NCBI RefSeq assembly: GCF_036320965.1
Contig: NC_092262.1
Location: 5,027,087 to 5,091,086, forward strand
DNA: 64,000 nt
Source of the DNA: Panulirus ornatus
Lineage: Eukaryota > Arthropoda > Malacostraca > Decapoda > Palinuridae
Direction of reading: 5' to 3'
In this document: piece by piece, positions 23,325-35,107 of the stretch
Numbering within the stretch: the stretch's first letter is position 1
Layout of the letters: every line of letters starts with the position of its first letter
Notes under the pieces: model-generated
The model's input: the letters and a program-made list of their open reading frames with translations, nothing else
Told to the model about the DNA's origin: nothing
The model's database searches: none
Position numbers and translations under genes: made by a program

Positions 23325-23780
23325 AGCAGGGTACACACAATCAGTATTACTGATGGTGTACGCATCGTATTGATGTACTGTAAATGCCGAACATGGACTT
23401 TCAAACATTTTAAAATCCATGCGTCAGTTTGTGGACGGGGCCTATGGAATGACTAAATTACTGATCGCTTGTGGGCTGTACTGTCATTCCCATCAGTACT
23501 GTCACAGATACATCTAACATAGCATGGTCACAATGACAGCAAATCTGGAGAAACAAGATGGAAAGTTTTATTGTAACAATATATTGCTTTATACAAAGTC
23601 ACCAGAATAACTGCATTACAAGCCTTGCCTTAATTTCCTTTTCACTTAATAATCACAGAGAACTACGCGATGTCCACACAAGTTACTACTGACCATCATA
23701 ATGACAATAATGACCTTGTAACCACTACTGACAATACTTAAAGTAATGTCAGTAGTAATACTGAACGTGTGTACCCTGCT
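23325..23780. mobile_element. MITE with ~30-bp terminal inverted repeats
   Basis: Left end AGCAGGGTACACAC plus CAGTATTACT, mirrored at the right end as AGTAATACTGAACG then GTGTACCCTGCT. Both ends are flanked by TGA (23322-23324 and 23781-23783), consistent with a 3-bp target duplication. It is about 456 bp with no ORF. A 3-bp duplication suggests a PIF/Harbinger-type transposase, but the superfamily is not established. Confidence 0.7.
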
Positions 23781-23904
23781 TGAGATCAGCTGAATAAAAC
23801 CAAGAGAATACAGTTTATTTCAAGCTGAATCCAGCGCCTTTGTGTAACCGAACATTGTGTCATACATTCACAGTAGCTTCAGCATACTAACTGGCAGTGG
23901 TTGG

Positions 23905-24180
23905 TCAGTCAAGCCTGTGGTCGAGTTAGAAAGTGGTGGTGTAGTCTCTGCTCATCTGTGTACACCAACGTACTCAAGATAGCCAAGGTAAGATATACTA
24001 GTTGTACTTATTATTCACCTACTTTCTGTTTTTTTTTTTACCATGTTTCTGTTTATATCACTCGTTTTTTTAAGTTTTCGTAGAAATGGTTTCCTGCCAC
24101 ACTTGGACTCGTGTCGAGAGGAACCTTGTATCAAGTGAAACCTGAGGTAGTAGGTGTAGGCTATGCTCCTCCAGCTCAAG
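23905..24180 (+). other. Candidate two-exon transcript of unknown identity
   Basis: A TCAGTC initiator-like site near 23905 is followed by AAG|GTAAGA at 23987/23988. A 96-bp intron with a long pyrimidine tract ends in TTCGTAG at 24083. The second exon is 24084-24180, ending at CAAG|GTAAGG. Only one frame of the second exon is open (32 codons: KWFPATLGLV... to ...GYAPPAQ), and it stays open back into the first exon, but no in-frame ATG was found. It may be coding with an unseen start, or noncoding/5' UTR. The product is not recognised. Confidence 0.35.
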
Positions 24181-25603
24181 GTAAGGTTTACAGTGAAGTA
24201 CATCTGTTTCTAGTTATTGATTGCTATGTCGAGGAGGTTGATTGGATACTTCTGTGAGAATACTGAACATAAGATGATTTAAATTCAAGTGTGTTGGAGG
24301 TAATATTGTCGTTTATTGGCATTTCGTCCTCTAACTCATACTATCATGATGGAACAAAACTTTCTTAACTTGATCGAGTCAAAAGTTTGATGTGTTTTCA
24401 TGGTTGATTAGGCTTTATGCTTATGAACTACGTGGGAGAGTCTTCAGGTAGTCTGTGTCAAATCGTAACCATCGATCGAGAAAAATAGTCTCGTTCATGA
24501 ACTGTTCACGACCCTTGTGACTACATGGCTCTCCCTGCATGTATGTATGGTGCGTGTGCTCTCCCTGCATGTATGTATGGTGCTTGGACGTTTCTATTAT
24601 TATGTCAGGAATAATTTGGCTTATTTAATTTCCGTTTCCTAACTTCATAAAAAATTTCGTTTTGACATGTGCGATGCTGCTGTACACCACACTTCAGGAA
24701 GGCTGGTTCACTTATATGACGGGTCACATAACATGGTTCTCACAGGATCGCAAAAGTTTCACAGACAAACATGAAAAGTATGAACAACGGACATGGTCTC
24801 AGAGTCAATCTTAGGACCTAAAAATGTCTGTGATATAGATATTCTCGTAAATTTAACTTTACGTGGTCTTCTCGTGATCCATATTTTCAAATTATCATTT
24901 ATATTGTAATGATGTTGCTACTGTGACTGTAGAATGACACATCATCATAACTGATAATGATTATTATGTGAGTTAGACGTTCTGGAAATATGGGACTGTC
25001 AGGTGACGACACCGGGCCGGAAGAACTTTGTATATTAACGACCCAATGTGGTGGAGCCTCTGGCTGGCTGTGTTAGAGGTGGGTCGGCCAACCTGCGCCA
25101 CAGACCGCTATTCCCCCAACCTGCCAGACCTGTAGCCACCCACCGACAACCCCAGTTAACTCGGATAACGAACCAGTTCTGACCAGACTGGTTCCTCCAC
25201 GTCCGTCCGCTGGTATCTGGAGTAATCTACAGGATTTTTAGTTTTGCACATTATGACGGTACGATGAATTAGTGAATGTAGTGTGTAAATATGGACTAAC
25301 CTGGAGGGAACATACGCTACGCTGATCGGTAATATCACGTAAGACTTCGTGATACAGAGAAAGTCTGGAATGGGGCGTTGTGTTGACTGGAACACTTTAT
25401 AAAGTCTGACGATTCGAGGTCACCATCCATCATCCATCCTCAGAACAACACTGGTCCTCCTAAACTCCCGCCAGACAGGTCCCTGAGCGTCATCTGGCGA
25501 GAATTTTAGGAATACTAATTGAGCAATGATGGATATGGCAGAATGAGGGTGACGACCCAGGCGGCACATACCATCCACTGTGTGCCACTGGCGCGATGAC
25601 TGA

Positions 25604-25606
<3 letters not shown>
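24181..25606. other. Gene-free interval
   Basis: Nothing recognisable except a 27-bp direct duplication at 24530-24585 (CTCTCCCTGCATGTATGTAT). Confidence 0.55.

Positions 25607-25645
<39 letters not shown>
25607..25645. repeat. (TA)n microsatellite
   Basis: About 19 TA units. Confidence 0.9.
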
Positions 25646-25648
<3 letters not shown>

Positions 25649-25759
25649 TTAGATATCTATGATTGTAGCAACATAACGAAGGTCGTCATCTTGGTCGAGA
25701 TGGATGTTTGATGATTGTTTCATAAACTCTTTGGTATTGATCATCAGATTGAGCAAGAG

Positions 25760-26215
25760 TGCGAGTATCTGAAGTGTTAACAGATGAAATTAAAGAGGTA
25801 GGCAGCAAAAGCAATGCTTCCTGGCAAGCACTCAGAAAATAGAATTGACTACTCTGCCGCGCATGCGATGAATAGTCCATACGGAGCCGCGTTGTAAACT
25901 GCTCCGGTCGGTATTTATTATTGGACGGGCGTATTAATGTAATGGTGGGGGGGTTTCATAACCCAACCCGCGATTAATATATATATATATAAATATGTGG
26001 ACGCAACCGCTTGTACAGTCGTTTTGATTTTCATTAAACTTCCTCGCGTCATTCTCAGAACAGCGTATCTGAAGTGTTAACAGATAATATGAGGCAGCAC
26101 CAACCTCCTCCTGGCCAAGCACTCAACTACCTTGGCCGCCGCATGCGATGAAATTCCTAACGAGCCGCGTTTTAAACCTCCGCGCTCCGGTATTTAGATT
26201 CATCGGACGCCGGCA
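25760..26215 (+). repeat. Diverged segmental duplication upstream of the 42-bp array
   Basis: A block at 25760-25930 and a block at 26060-26215 share the order TATCTGAAGTGTTAACAGAT, CAAGCACTCA, GCATGCGATGAA, GAGCCGCGTT, CTCCGG and TATTTA. The second copy runs into the 42-bp array; the first has none, so the array grew after the duplication. Confidence 0.65.
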
Positions 26216-26600
26216 GCGTCATTTAATTAAATTGCTGGCGCGCCGCTTTAAACCACCGCGTCATTTAATTAAATTGCTGGCGCGCCGCTTTAAACCTCCG
26301 CGTCATTTAATTAAATTGCTGGCGCGCTGCTTTAAACCTCCGCGTCATTTAATTAAATTGCTGGCGCGCCGCTTTAAACGACCGAGTCATTTAATTAAAT
26401 TGCTGGCGCGCCTCTTTAAACCACCGAGTCATTTAATTAAATTGCTGGCGCGCCGCTTTAAACCTCCGCGTCATTTAATTAAATTGCTGGCGCGCTGCTT
26501 TAAACCTCCGCGTCATTTAATTAAATTGCTGGCGCGCCGCTTTAAACCTCCGCGTCATTTAATTAAATTGCTGGCGCGCTGCTTTAAACCTCCGCGCTCC
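26216..26600. repeat. 42-bp palindrome-rich tandem array, about nine copies
   Basis: Each unit holds three perfect palindromes in order: ATTTAATTAAAT, GGCGCGCC (sometimes GGCGCGCT) and TTTAAA. The period is a multiple of three, and one of six frames stays open from an ATG at 26148 to a stop at 26609. That frame reads HLIKLLARRFKPPR in each unit. There is no splice or expression evidence, so I treat it as a repeat and not as a gene. Confidence 0.85.
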
Positions 26601-26997
26601 AGTATTTAAATTCCACGGCCACTATTTTCCAGGTGGGCCACACTGGAGTGGTCGTTTGTGTAATGGTCTGGCAATGGTCATGTCAAGTAGTGCCCTACGC
26701 CTCGTGAATGACTTCCGGGTTAAGGGTCGCGGGGGAGCGCGTCATTGTCTCATGTGTTCCCTCAGCGTTCACCAAGTGACGTGGTTCAGCTCCTGTGTGT
26801 ATGTGTGGCCCGGTGATGTGACAGATATTATGACCATAGGAAGAGGGAATAGTACATATGTTCACATCGTAATCATCACATAAAAGCAGGAAACGAACGA
26901 TCATGGCAGAGAGGTTGGTAAATATATCCACGTCAATCATGAGCGGAACAATATCTTGGTTTACTTGTAACGTTAATGACTGTCTTGTTTACAGATC

Positions 26998-29137
26998 ATG
27001 TTGCGAGCTGTGGTGGTGGTGTGTGTGGCGGTGTGTGTAACATCTGTGACATCACAGGTGTTCTTCACGGGCAGGTGTCCCACCACACCAATCATCAAAG
27101 ACTTTGACTGGAACCAGGTGCGTCCAGTACCTGATGTATCAACAATACACACACACACACACCAACTTGGACTCTTGAACATATCTTGATTAATTCATAA
27201 CTTATTGAAGTGAAAATCATTTGTATGGTTGGTACAGCTGTATGGTTGGTACAGCTGTATGGTTGGTTAGTACGAATACTTGTTATGTAGGTTTAGTAAA
27301 CGGTTGAAGAAGAGGTGATATCTATTTACAGTAAGGTTGATGATCATCTTGTAAGTATTCTCAAGTTAGTTTGATGTATATTGACGTGTGTGTGTGTATA
27401 TATGTGACCCCGGCAGTACCTGGGACGATGGTTCGAGCAACAACGGTACTTCGTGGCCTACGAGGAGGTGGGTCGCTGTTGGACTGGTACCTACATCAGA
27501 GATGACGTCTCCGGCAAGATCTCAGTCAGGCTAGACTTCCGAGACGTCCTGTATGTTGACTGATGTCTTACTACATGTGTCATCCTTACATTGATGTCAT
27601 CATTGTATATCATCCTTACACTGATGTCATCATTATATATCATCCTTACACTGATGTCATCATTATATGTCATCCTTACATCGATGTCATCATTATATGT
27701 CATCCTTACATTGATGTCATCATTATATATCATCCTTACATTGATGTCATCATTATGTGTCATCCTTACATTGATGTCATCATTATATATCATCCTTACA
27801 TTGATGTCATCATTACACTGATGTCATCATTATATATCATCCTTACATTGATGTCATCATTATACGTCATCATTACACTGATGTCATCATTATATGTCAT
27901 CATGGCCCAGACTCGTGCCATATATACAACAAAGTTTTATGATAAACAGATTTTGGAATTTGGGATCAAAGGTCAAGGTGACAATAGTATATTCATTATG
28001 AGGGACACTTGATGGGGTAGATTGTGCACTTGCTGGGGTGGACGGTACTGTACACTTGATGGGGTAGATTGTGCACTTGCTGGGGTGGACGGTAGTGTAC
28101 ACTTGATGGGGTAGATTGTGTACTTGCTGGGGTGGACGGTACTGTACACTTGATGGGGTAGATTGTGCACTTGCTGGGGTGGATGGTACTGTACACTTGA
28201 TGGGGTAGATTGTGCACTTGCTGGGGTGGACGGTACTGTACACTTGATGGGGTAGATTGTGCACTTGCTGGGGTGGACGGTACAGTGCACTTGATGGGGT
28301 AGATTGTGCACTTGCTGGGGTGGACGGTACAGTGCACTTGATGGGGTAGATTGTGCACTTGCTGGGGTGGATGGTACAGTACACTTGATGGGGTAGATTG
28401 TGCACTTGCTGGGGAAAACTCGTGCTAAACAGACAGCGGGAACTTTGTCGACATGCTTGACGTGTTGGTGGAGAGAAAATGAATCTCATCTAACTGTGAT
28501 GTTTGATTCAACCCAATGTTGTGTACACTACTACTGCTTTACGGTGGATGACAGACCCCTAAGTGATCCGTGGGTGCTTGTTATCATCAGAACTGACCAA
28601 CCTTCCTAACTAGTGACCCCCCTACCCTTACCTTCAACCATATGACCTTCCTAACCCGTGACCTTGCCTTAGGTTCAACCGGCCGAAGGTCATCACCGTG
28701 GACGTGATACAGAAGAAACCATACGAGGAACCCAACCGTCTAACGTACACCATCCGTAACGTTCCTCTCTTCGAGGACAACTACGAAGTGCTGGCCACCG
28801 ACTACCACAGTTGGACCCTGGAATACGCCTGCTTGGAGAAGCCTCCCTTAGGCCACACAAGTAAGTACCATTAGTGAGGAGAGAATGTATAGAGGGAACG
28901 CAGGTCATATGTATGTGTGTGACGAAGTAACCCAGTGTTACGAGGAGCAGGAGGAGGTTGGCAGGAGTGAGTAATGCGAGTGTTGTCCCACCAGAGATGG
29001 CCTGGATCCTGACGCGGGAAGCATATCCATCCTCCAGCGTCATCCAGGAAGCTAAGGACAAGCTCGCCCAACTAGGGATTGAAGTACGCTTCTTAAAGCA
29101 GCAGGACACCTCATGTTTCAGGACTTACCACAGGTGA
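26998..29137 (+). CDS. Secreted lipocalin, apolipoprotein D type, complete
   Basis: Four coding exons: 26998-27117, 27417-27550, 28673-28860 and 28995-29137, all GT-AG and in phase, giving 194 residues. ATG 26998 lies 3 nt after an acceptor (ACAG at 26991-26994), so a 5' UTR exon lies upstream. Residues 1-19 form a signal peptide. Lipocalin motif 1 is YLGRWFEQQRY (Gly43-x-Trp45), motif 2 is ATDYHSW (Thr127-Asp-Tyr), and motif 3 holds Arg155 in WILTRE. Four cysteines (27, 61, 138, 188) fit the ApoD disulfide pattern 27-138 and 61-188. Length matches ApoD. It should bind a small hydrophobic ligand outside the cell; the ligand cannot be read from sequence. Crustacyanin subunits are relatives, but this looks closer to ApoD. 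Confidence 0.92.
27568..27900. repeat. 30-bp tandem array in lipocalin intron 2
   Basis: About 11 copies of CATCCTTACATTGATGTCAT plus CATTATATGT. It starts 18 bp after the exon-2 donor. Open frames across it result from the period being a multiple of three. Confidence 0.9.
28006..28413. repeat. 47-bp tandem array in lipocalin intron 2
   Basis: About 8.5 copies. Each unit is two related halves: CACTTGATGGGGTAGATTGTG (21 bp) and a 26-bp half beginning CACTTGCTGGGGTGGACGGT. Confidence 0.9.
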
Positions 29138-29814
29138 AACGACGACAAGAGCCTGACGCAACCATTTGTCATGACGCCACCTGCAGTGGACTCGCGCCTC
29201 ACCCACCAATTCATCTTGGGAACTTTCTTAGTCTTGCACCAGCAAGTGTCGCACCCACTTATGTGTTAGCAACTGTTCATTGTAATTCACATGTATTGCA
29301 GCCAACCACCTGACAGCAACGGATTTTCCTTTCATTATTTCCTTGATGTTTTACATTTATATAAGTTGTCGTTCTCTAAGAGTTAATAAGATGTTTATCT
29401 AGTAATGTATGATGTACGGTAGGTGAGTTTCAAGGGGTCCAGTTTGACTGTGGCAACTTGTTAAAATTTTTGTTACGTCAGAAACGTTATTGGCTTGTGT
29501 ATGTTTATGTTATTTATCGATAAGAATATCGTTAATCATACACAACTCGGGTGCTACTAAGGCCAGGAAGGTTGTGGTTGATCAACATCGACTCATACTG
29601 GTCCTTTAATGTTGAATACACACACACTGGTGGCCGAGTTAGTTTTCAAACGTCACAGAAAATGCATCTGAAGATACCATGATGATTGTTGCTGGGTTGG
29701 TATGCCCAGCACTCGTTACACTTTCTCTCAGTACGTGTTACTGTGGCTGTTACCTGCAGCTGCTGTCTGATGTGTTCCCTGGGTGGGGCTCATGACGCCG
29801 GCGACCATATTTGT

Positions 29815-30160
29815 TGCATGTCAACCGCACCTCACATGTTGGTCGCACGCAACCGCACCTCACATGCTGGTCGCATGTAACCTCACCTCACATGCTGGTC
29901 GCACGTCACCGCACCTCACATGCTGGTCGCATGTCAACCGCACCTCACATGCTGGTCGCACGTAACCGCACTTCACATGTTGGTCGCACGTAACCGCAGC
30001 TCACATACTGGTCGCATGTCAACCGCACCTCACATGTTGGTCGCATGTAACCGCACCTCACATGCTGGTCCCACTTCACTGCACCTTACATGCTGGTCGC
30101 ACTTCACCGCACCTCACATGCTGGTCCCACTTCACCGCACCTCACAAACTGGTCCTAGTG
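29815..30160. repeat. 28-29-bp tandem array
   Basis: About 12 copies of a unit containing CCTCACATGCTGGTCGCA and AACCGCA, downstream of the lipocalin gene. Confidence 0.9.
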
Positions 30161-30489
30161 GACTTTGATTACCTCCTTGATGATTGGAAACCTCTGGAAG
30201 TTGAAATGACAGTCAGGGTTGATGTAGAAGGTTCTCATGAACAGTAGAATGATAATGACTGGAAATACAGGACGGGATACGAGATAAGGTCTGTTTTTAA
30301 GGGTGTGTTGTCACCTCCGATCTGGAACTCCCTCAGGCGGGGGTAACAGTGTTTGGGAATGGTGTCAGGGATTTGCCATTCCTCTCTGACTGAGTAGAAC
30401 AGATTCCTCTCAATATTATGTCTGGTCTCATGGTTACAACAGCTTACATGTGGGTACTAGAGGGCTAGTCATCCATCACGATTTCTGTG

Positions 30490-30895
30490 TCTTCCTTCAT
30501 CTGTTCCCCGTGTCTTCCCCCATCTGTTCCCTCGTGTCTTCCCCCATCTGTTCCCCGTGTCTTCCCCCATCTGTTCCCTCGTGTCTTCCCCCATCTGTTC
30601 CCTCGTGTCTTCCCCCATCTGTTCCCCGTGTCTTCCCCCATCTGTTCCCTCGTGTCTTCCCCCATCTGTTCCCTCGTGTCTTCCCCCATCTGTTCCCCGT
30701 GTCTTCCCCCATCTGTTCCCTCGTGTCTTCCCCCATCTGTTCCCCGTGTCTTCCCCCATCTGTTCCCTTGTATCTTCCCCCATCTGTTCCCTCGTGTCTT
30801 CCCCCATCTGCTCCCTCGTGTCTTCCCCCATCTGTTCCCCGTGTCTTCCCCCATCTGCCCCCCGTGTCTTCCCCCATCTGTCCCCCAGGCTTCAA
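30490..30895. repeat. 23/24-bp tandem array
   Basis: About 17 copies alternating CTGTTCCCTCGTGTCTTCC... (24 bp) and CTGTTCCCCGTGTCTTCC... (23 bp), each ending in CCCAT. Strong strand bias: one strand is nearly all C and T. Confidence 0.9.
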
Positions 30896-31650
30896 GTATT
30901 ACAATATGCACTGTGTCTGATGCCAGCCATTCTTCCACGACTCAGATGAATCTCTGGAAGATGTATACTTACATGTAAATGCTTTTTTATTACACACGGG
31001 GACCTTGGGACTCAATGCATGAGTGGTGGTGACACACATGAACAAGTTGCTGGCTAGAGTGGCCACATGGGAGACTTGTACAGTCTGGCCTGGGAGTCTT
31101 ACCTCACCTAGCCTGACTTCGGAAGGCCCAGTATGGCCCCTTGTACTGCAATATGTGTAACACCTACGAGGCCACAATTTAAATGATCACTTAAGTAGAG
31201 TAGACAACATAAAGATACTGTCATCATAGCCAATAAGACAGCAAACAACATAAAAGGTGACCCCCAAAAAAAATTCCGGCAGAAAATTAACAAAAAGAAG
31301 AAGAGGTATGAATCAATACGTGACACCATGGAGGGTATGACTTATGATAACATTGCTGAGTTGTGGAGGATGCACAACACTGCCTTGTTGAGTGACCCTA
31401 CGTACCCTGACCTGGCTGGTGTGGAGGGTCAGACGTAATGGGTCACGCCTACGTGTCTCGGTCACCATGAACATCAGAGCAGTTATTGTAATGGTCAACA
31501 ACAGGTAGGGTTGTGTGGGATCATGACAAACTTACAACATGTAATGCTATACTTAGCCAACTTTTCACGTCCTGCCTAGTCTGTTATCAACAACCTTCTC
31601 TGAATAACATCTACAACTATTATTGTTTCATTACTGTAGAATAAGAACCA

Positions 31651-32260
<610 letters not shown>

Positions 32261-32557
32261 ACAGTAATAGACGACATGCATTGTGAGCCGCATGTGAGAA
32301 TAATCTCTGTTTGAAATGTTAGTTTGATCTCAGAAAGATGATGTTGTCAACGAGCTTTGATAACTCTTGTAAATAACTGTTACAATTATCGTTGTAAATA
32401 TACCCATGTATAATCCGGACGAGGTTTGCTGCGTAGAACCATGTGATTGGTCGACGGTCGAGTGAGACGATAGACGCTTTCAGAGACTCTATTTTCGTTC
32501 AGTATTGCATCAACAACTCGACGAAATCCTTGCTACCTTCCATCTCTTAGGAGGTGA

Positions 32558-32985
32558 GGTACAGAGTGAGGTACAGAGTGAAGGTACGGCATCTTGTGAG
32601 GTACAGAGTGAAAGTACGGCATCTTGTGAGGTACAGAGTGAAGGTACGGCATCTTGTGAGGTACAGAGTGAAGGTACGGCATCTTGTGAGGTACAGAGTG
32701 TAGGTACGGCATCTTGTGAGGTACAGAGTGTAGGTACGGCATCTTGTGAGGTACAGAGTGAAGGTACGGCATCTTGTGAGGTACAGAGTGAAGGTACGGG
32801 ATCTTGTGAGGTACAGAGTGAAAGTACGGCATCTTGTGAGGTACAGAGTGTAGGTACGGCATCTTGTGAGGTACAGAGTGTAGGTACGGGATCTTGTGAG
32901 GTACAGAGTGAAGGTACGGGATCTTGTGAGGTACAGAGTGTAGGTACGGCATCTTGTGAGGTACAGAGTGTAGGTACGGCATCTT
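32558..32985. repeat. 30-bp tandem array, about 14 copies
   Basis: Unit GAGGTACAGAGTGAAGGTAC plus GGCATCTTGT. Several long frames on both strands stay open only because the period is divisible by three. I see no start, splice or codon signal that supports a protein. Confidence 0.92.
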
Positions 32986-33816
32986 CACGTTGGGTTGACA
33001 CAGCGTAATATTAATGTTTGTAATGACCAAATGCAAGTCTTGCAGGGGTTCATTACCGCTATGGAAGGACATTAACAAGGTTTTGTTTATTTGTTCACAT
33101 CCTGAAGTGGAATGTGTCTAGGCGAGAGAAGGTTTGACTATTGATTGCTTGTCACCAACCGTGTTCCTTGACATTTACACATCAAGGCCGAGTCTTAACT
33201 GAAAGATAAAGAAGTTGAAAAAAAAGACAACAGAGAGTATTTGGCGGATGTAAGAAACCCGTCCTTTGAAAAGTGGAAGATCCTAGTTACAGTGGAAGAC
33301 ATGAGAAGGGTAAAGACTTCCGAAGCTTCCGAGGTGTTGGGGAAGAATCAGTTATCAAAACAACTCAACCTTCAATTGCCAACGTCCACACAGTAATCAT
33401 GTGGAGCAACAGGTTGCCAAGTATTGCTTGGTTGACGTCATGGTGATACATACATTAATTATTATCATCACAATAATGAGCCACACTGTGGGGCATGTTC
33501 GTCACACACGCACACACACACACACACTGCCCTGACTGATCCATTGTTCACCTCTGAACTCTGCCAGATTTCAATATCTTCTTGACCTTCTGTGTAGATA
33601 GTATCGTCAGTGGACGACGGGAAGGAGCACAATCTTGTTGACAACTTTTTTTTTTTTTGCACCAAGGAGGCCATCACTCCCTGCTCCTGCACATAGAGCA
33701 ACTCAAAGCTGCAGGAGTCCCATGAAATGGCTCCTGGGTTTATCGGCCTTCTAACCCAACTTATCTATTCGTTCCTGTCCTCATCATTTCTGGCTGCTTC
33801 ATTATCCTCCATGATC

Positions 33817-33826
33817 TCTCTCTCTG

Positions 33827-33914
<88 letters not shown>
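33817..33914. repeat. (TC)n microsatellite
   Basis: About 48 TC units, roughly 840 bp upstream of the first coding exon of the dioxygenase gene. Confidence 0.95.
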
Positions 33915-33916
<2 letters not shown>

Positions 33917-34784
33917 ACCAAGAGTGACATACCCGGACAGTGATGGGCGCATCTGTGTCAGGAACACATGAAGTTTCGTCCTAGATGTATAACGTGATTT
34001 CTAACTCACTTTACTGTCTGGCAAAGTGAGCCAGTGAGCCATCTTGTGCGCTGCTGGTGTCAGCGTACTGATCATATGCAGGCCCTCAACCCACGTACCT
34101 AACCCGCCTCATACTTACCTGTATTTATAAAACACTGGACAATAATTTGTGATCATTACAGAAAGATGGCCAAACACTTTAGCGCCAGATATAGAATTTA
34201 TGATCGATAGGGAGGTGTGGGTGGTGGGTCGACTTTATCTATCAGGGGTTATCAATAGAGATTTAGGTAAGGGATTGTTATGTAATGTGGTTTAATCAGT
34301 TATTAACAGTACAAGTCTAGCTGAGGGAGTCATTATCTCTGATGATATAATAGTCACAAGGTCACTACCATCCACTAACCATCGTTTTGTGTCAGAAAGA
34401 AAAATTCAGATGTTACTAGTATGATTCTATTAGGGAAAATGATGTTAGACTGGGAATTTAAAGTGAGTCTTAAAATGAGAAATTGTCAAATTTCTTTTCA
34501 TGGATATTTGTACTGGAGACGTGGACTGGAGGAGAGTGACTGGACAAGAAAAGATAACACTTGTGTTAAGGTCTTTTCAATGTCAGACTTGATACGATGA
34601 GGACAACGTAGTGGTGGTGGTGGTGTGGCCGGTAACCCTCTGTGTTGGAGCACCAGTGTTGGTGATGGTCATGAACCACTCCATCACTTGTTGTGATGGT
34701 CCAGGTAACTCGTTATATCCAGAGAATAACCGAGGTAATGATCGTTGCAGGGTGAGTGGTGTGGGCTCGTGAGTCGGGATCATC

Positions 34785-35021
34785 ATGGTACAGGAGGCAC
34801 ATGTGGAGGACGCTCTTGTGGAGCAATATGAGCGTGACGGAGCTGTGGTGGTGAGGCAGGTCTTCCACCACTCATGGGTGGAGAAGATCCGCCAAGGCAT
34901 CGCTAAGAACCTCGACCAACCATCACAATACAGCGAGCGGCTCCTGGTACGTAGACACCCAACTCATGCAAACACCCACCCTCACTCACTACGCTGTACA
35001 CCAACATGATCTTGTGTATCA

Positions 35022-35107
<86 letters not shown>

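Noticed and set aside
30450..30980. Proline/serine-rich frames
   Set aside because: Frames are products of the 23/24-bp array; the period is mixed and the frames drift.
32505..33078. Long open frames on both strands over the 30-bp array
   Set aside because: The period is divisible by three, so frames stay open automatically; no ATG-led start, promoter or splice context.
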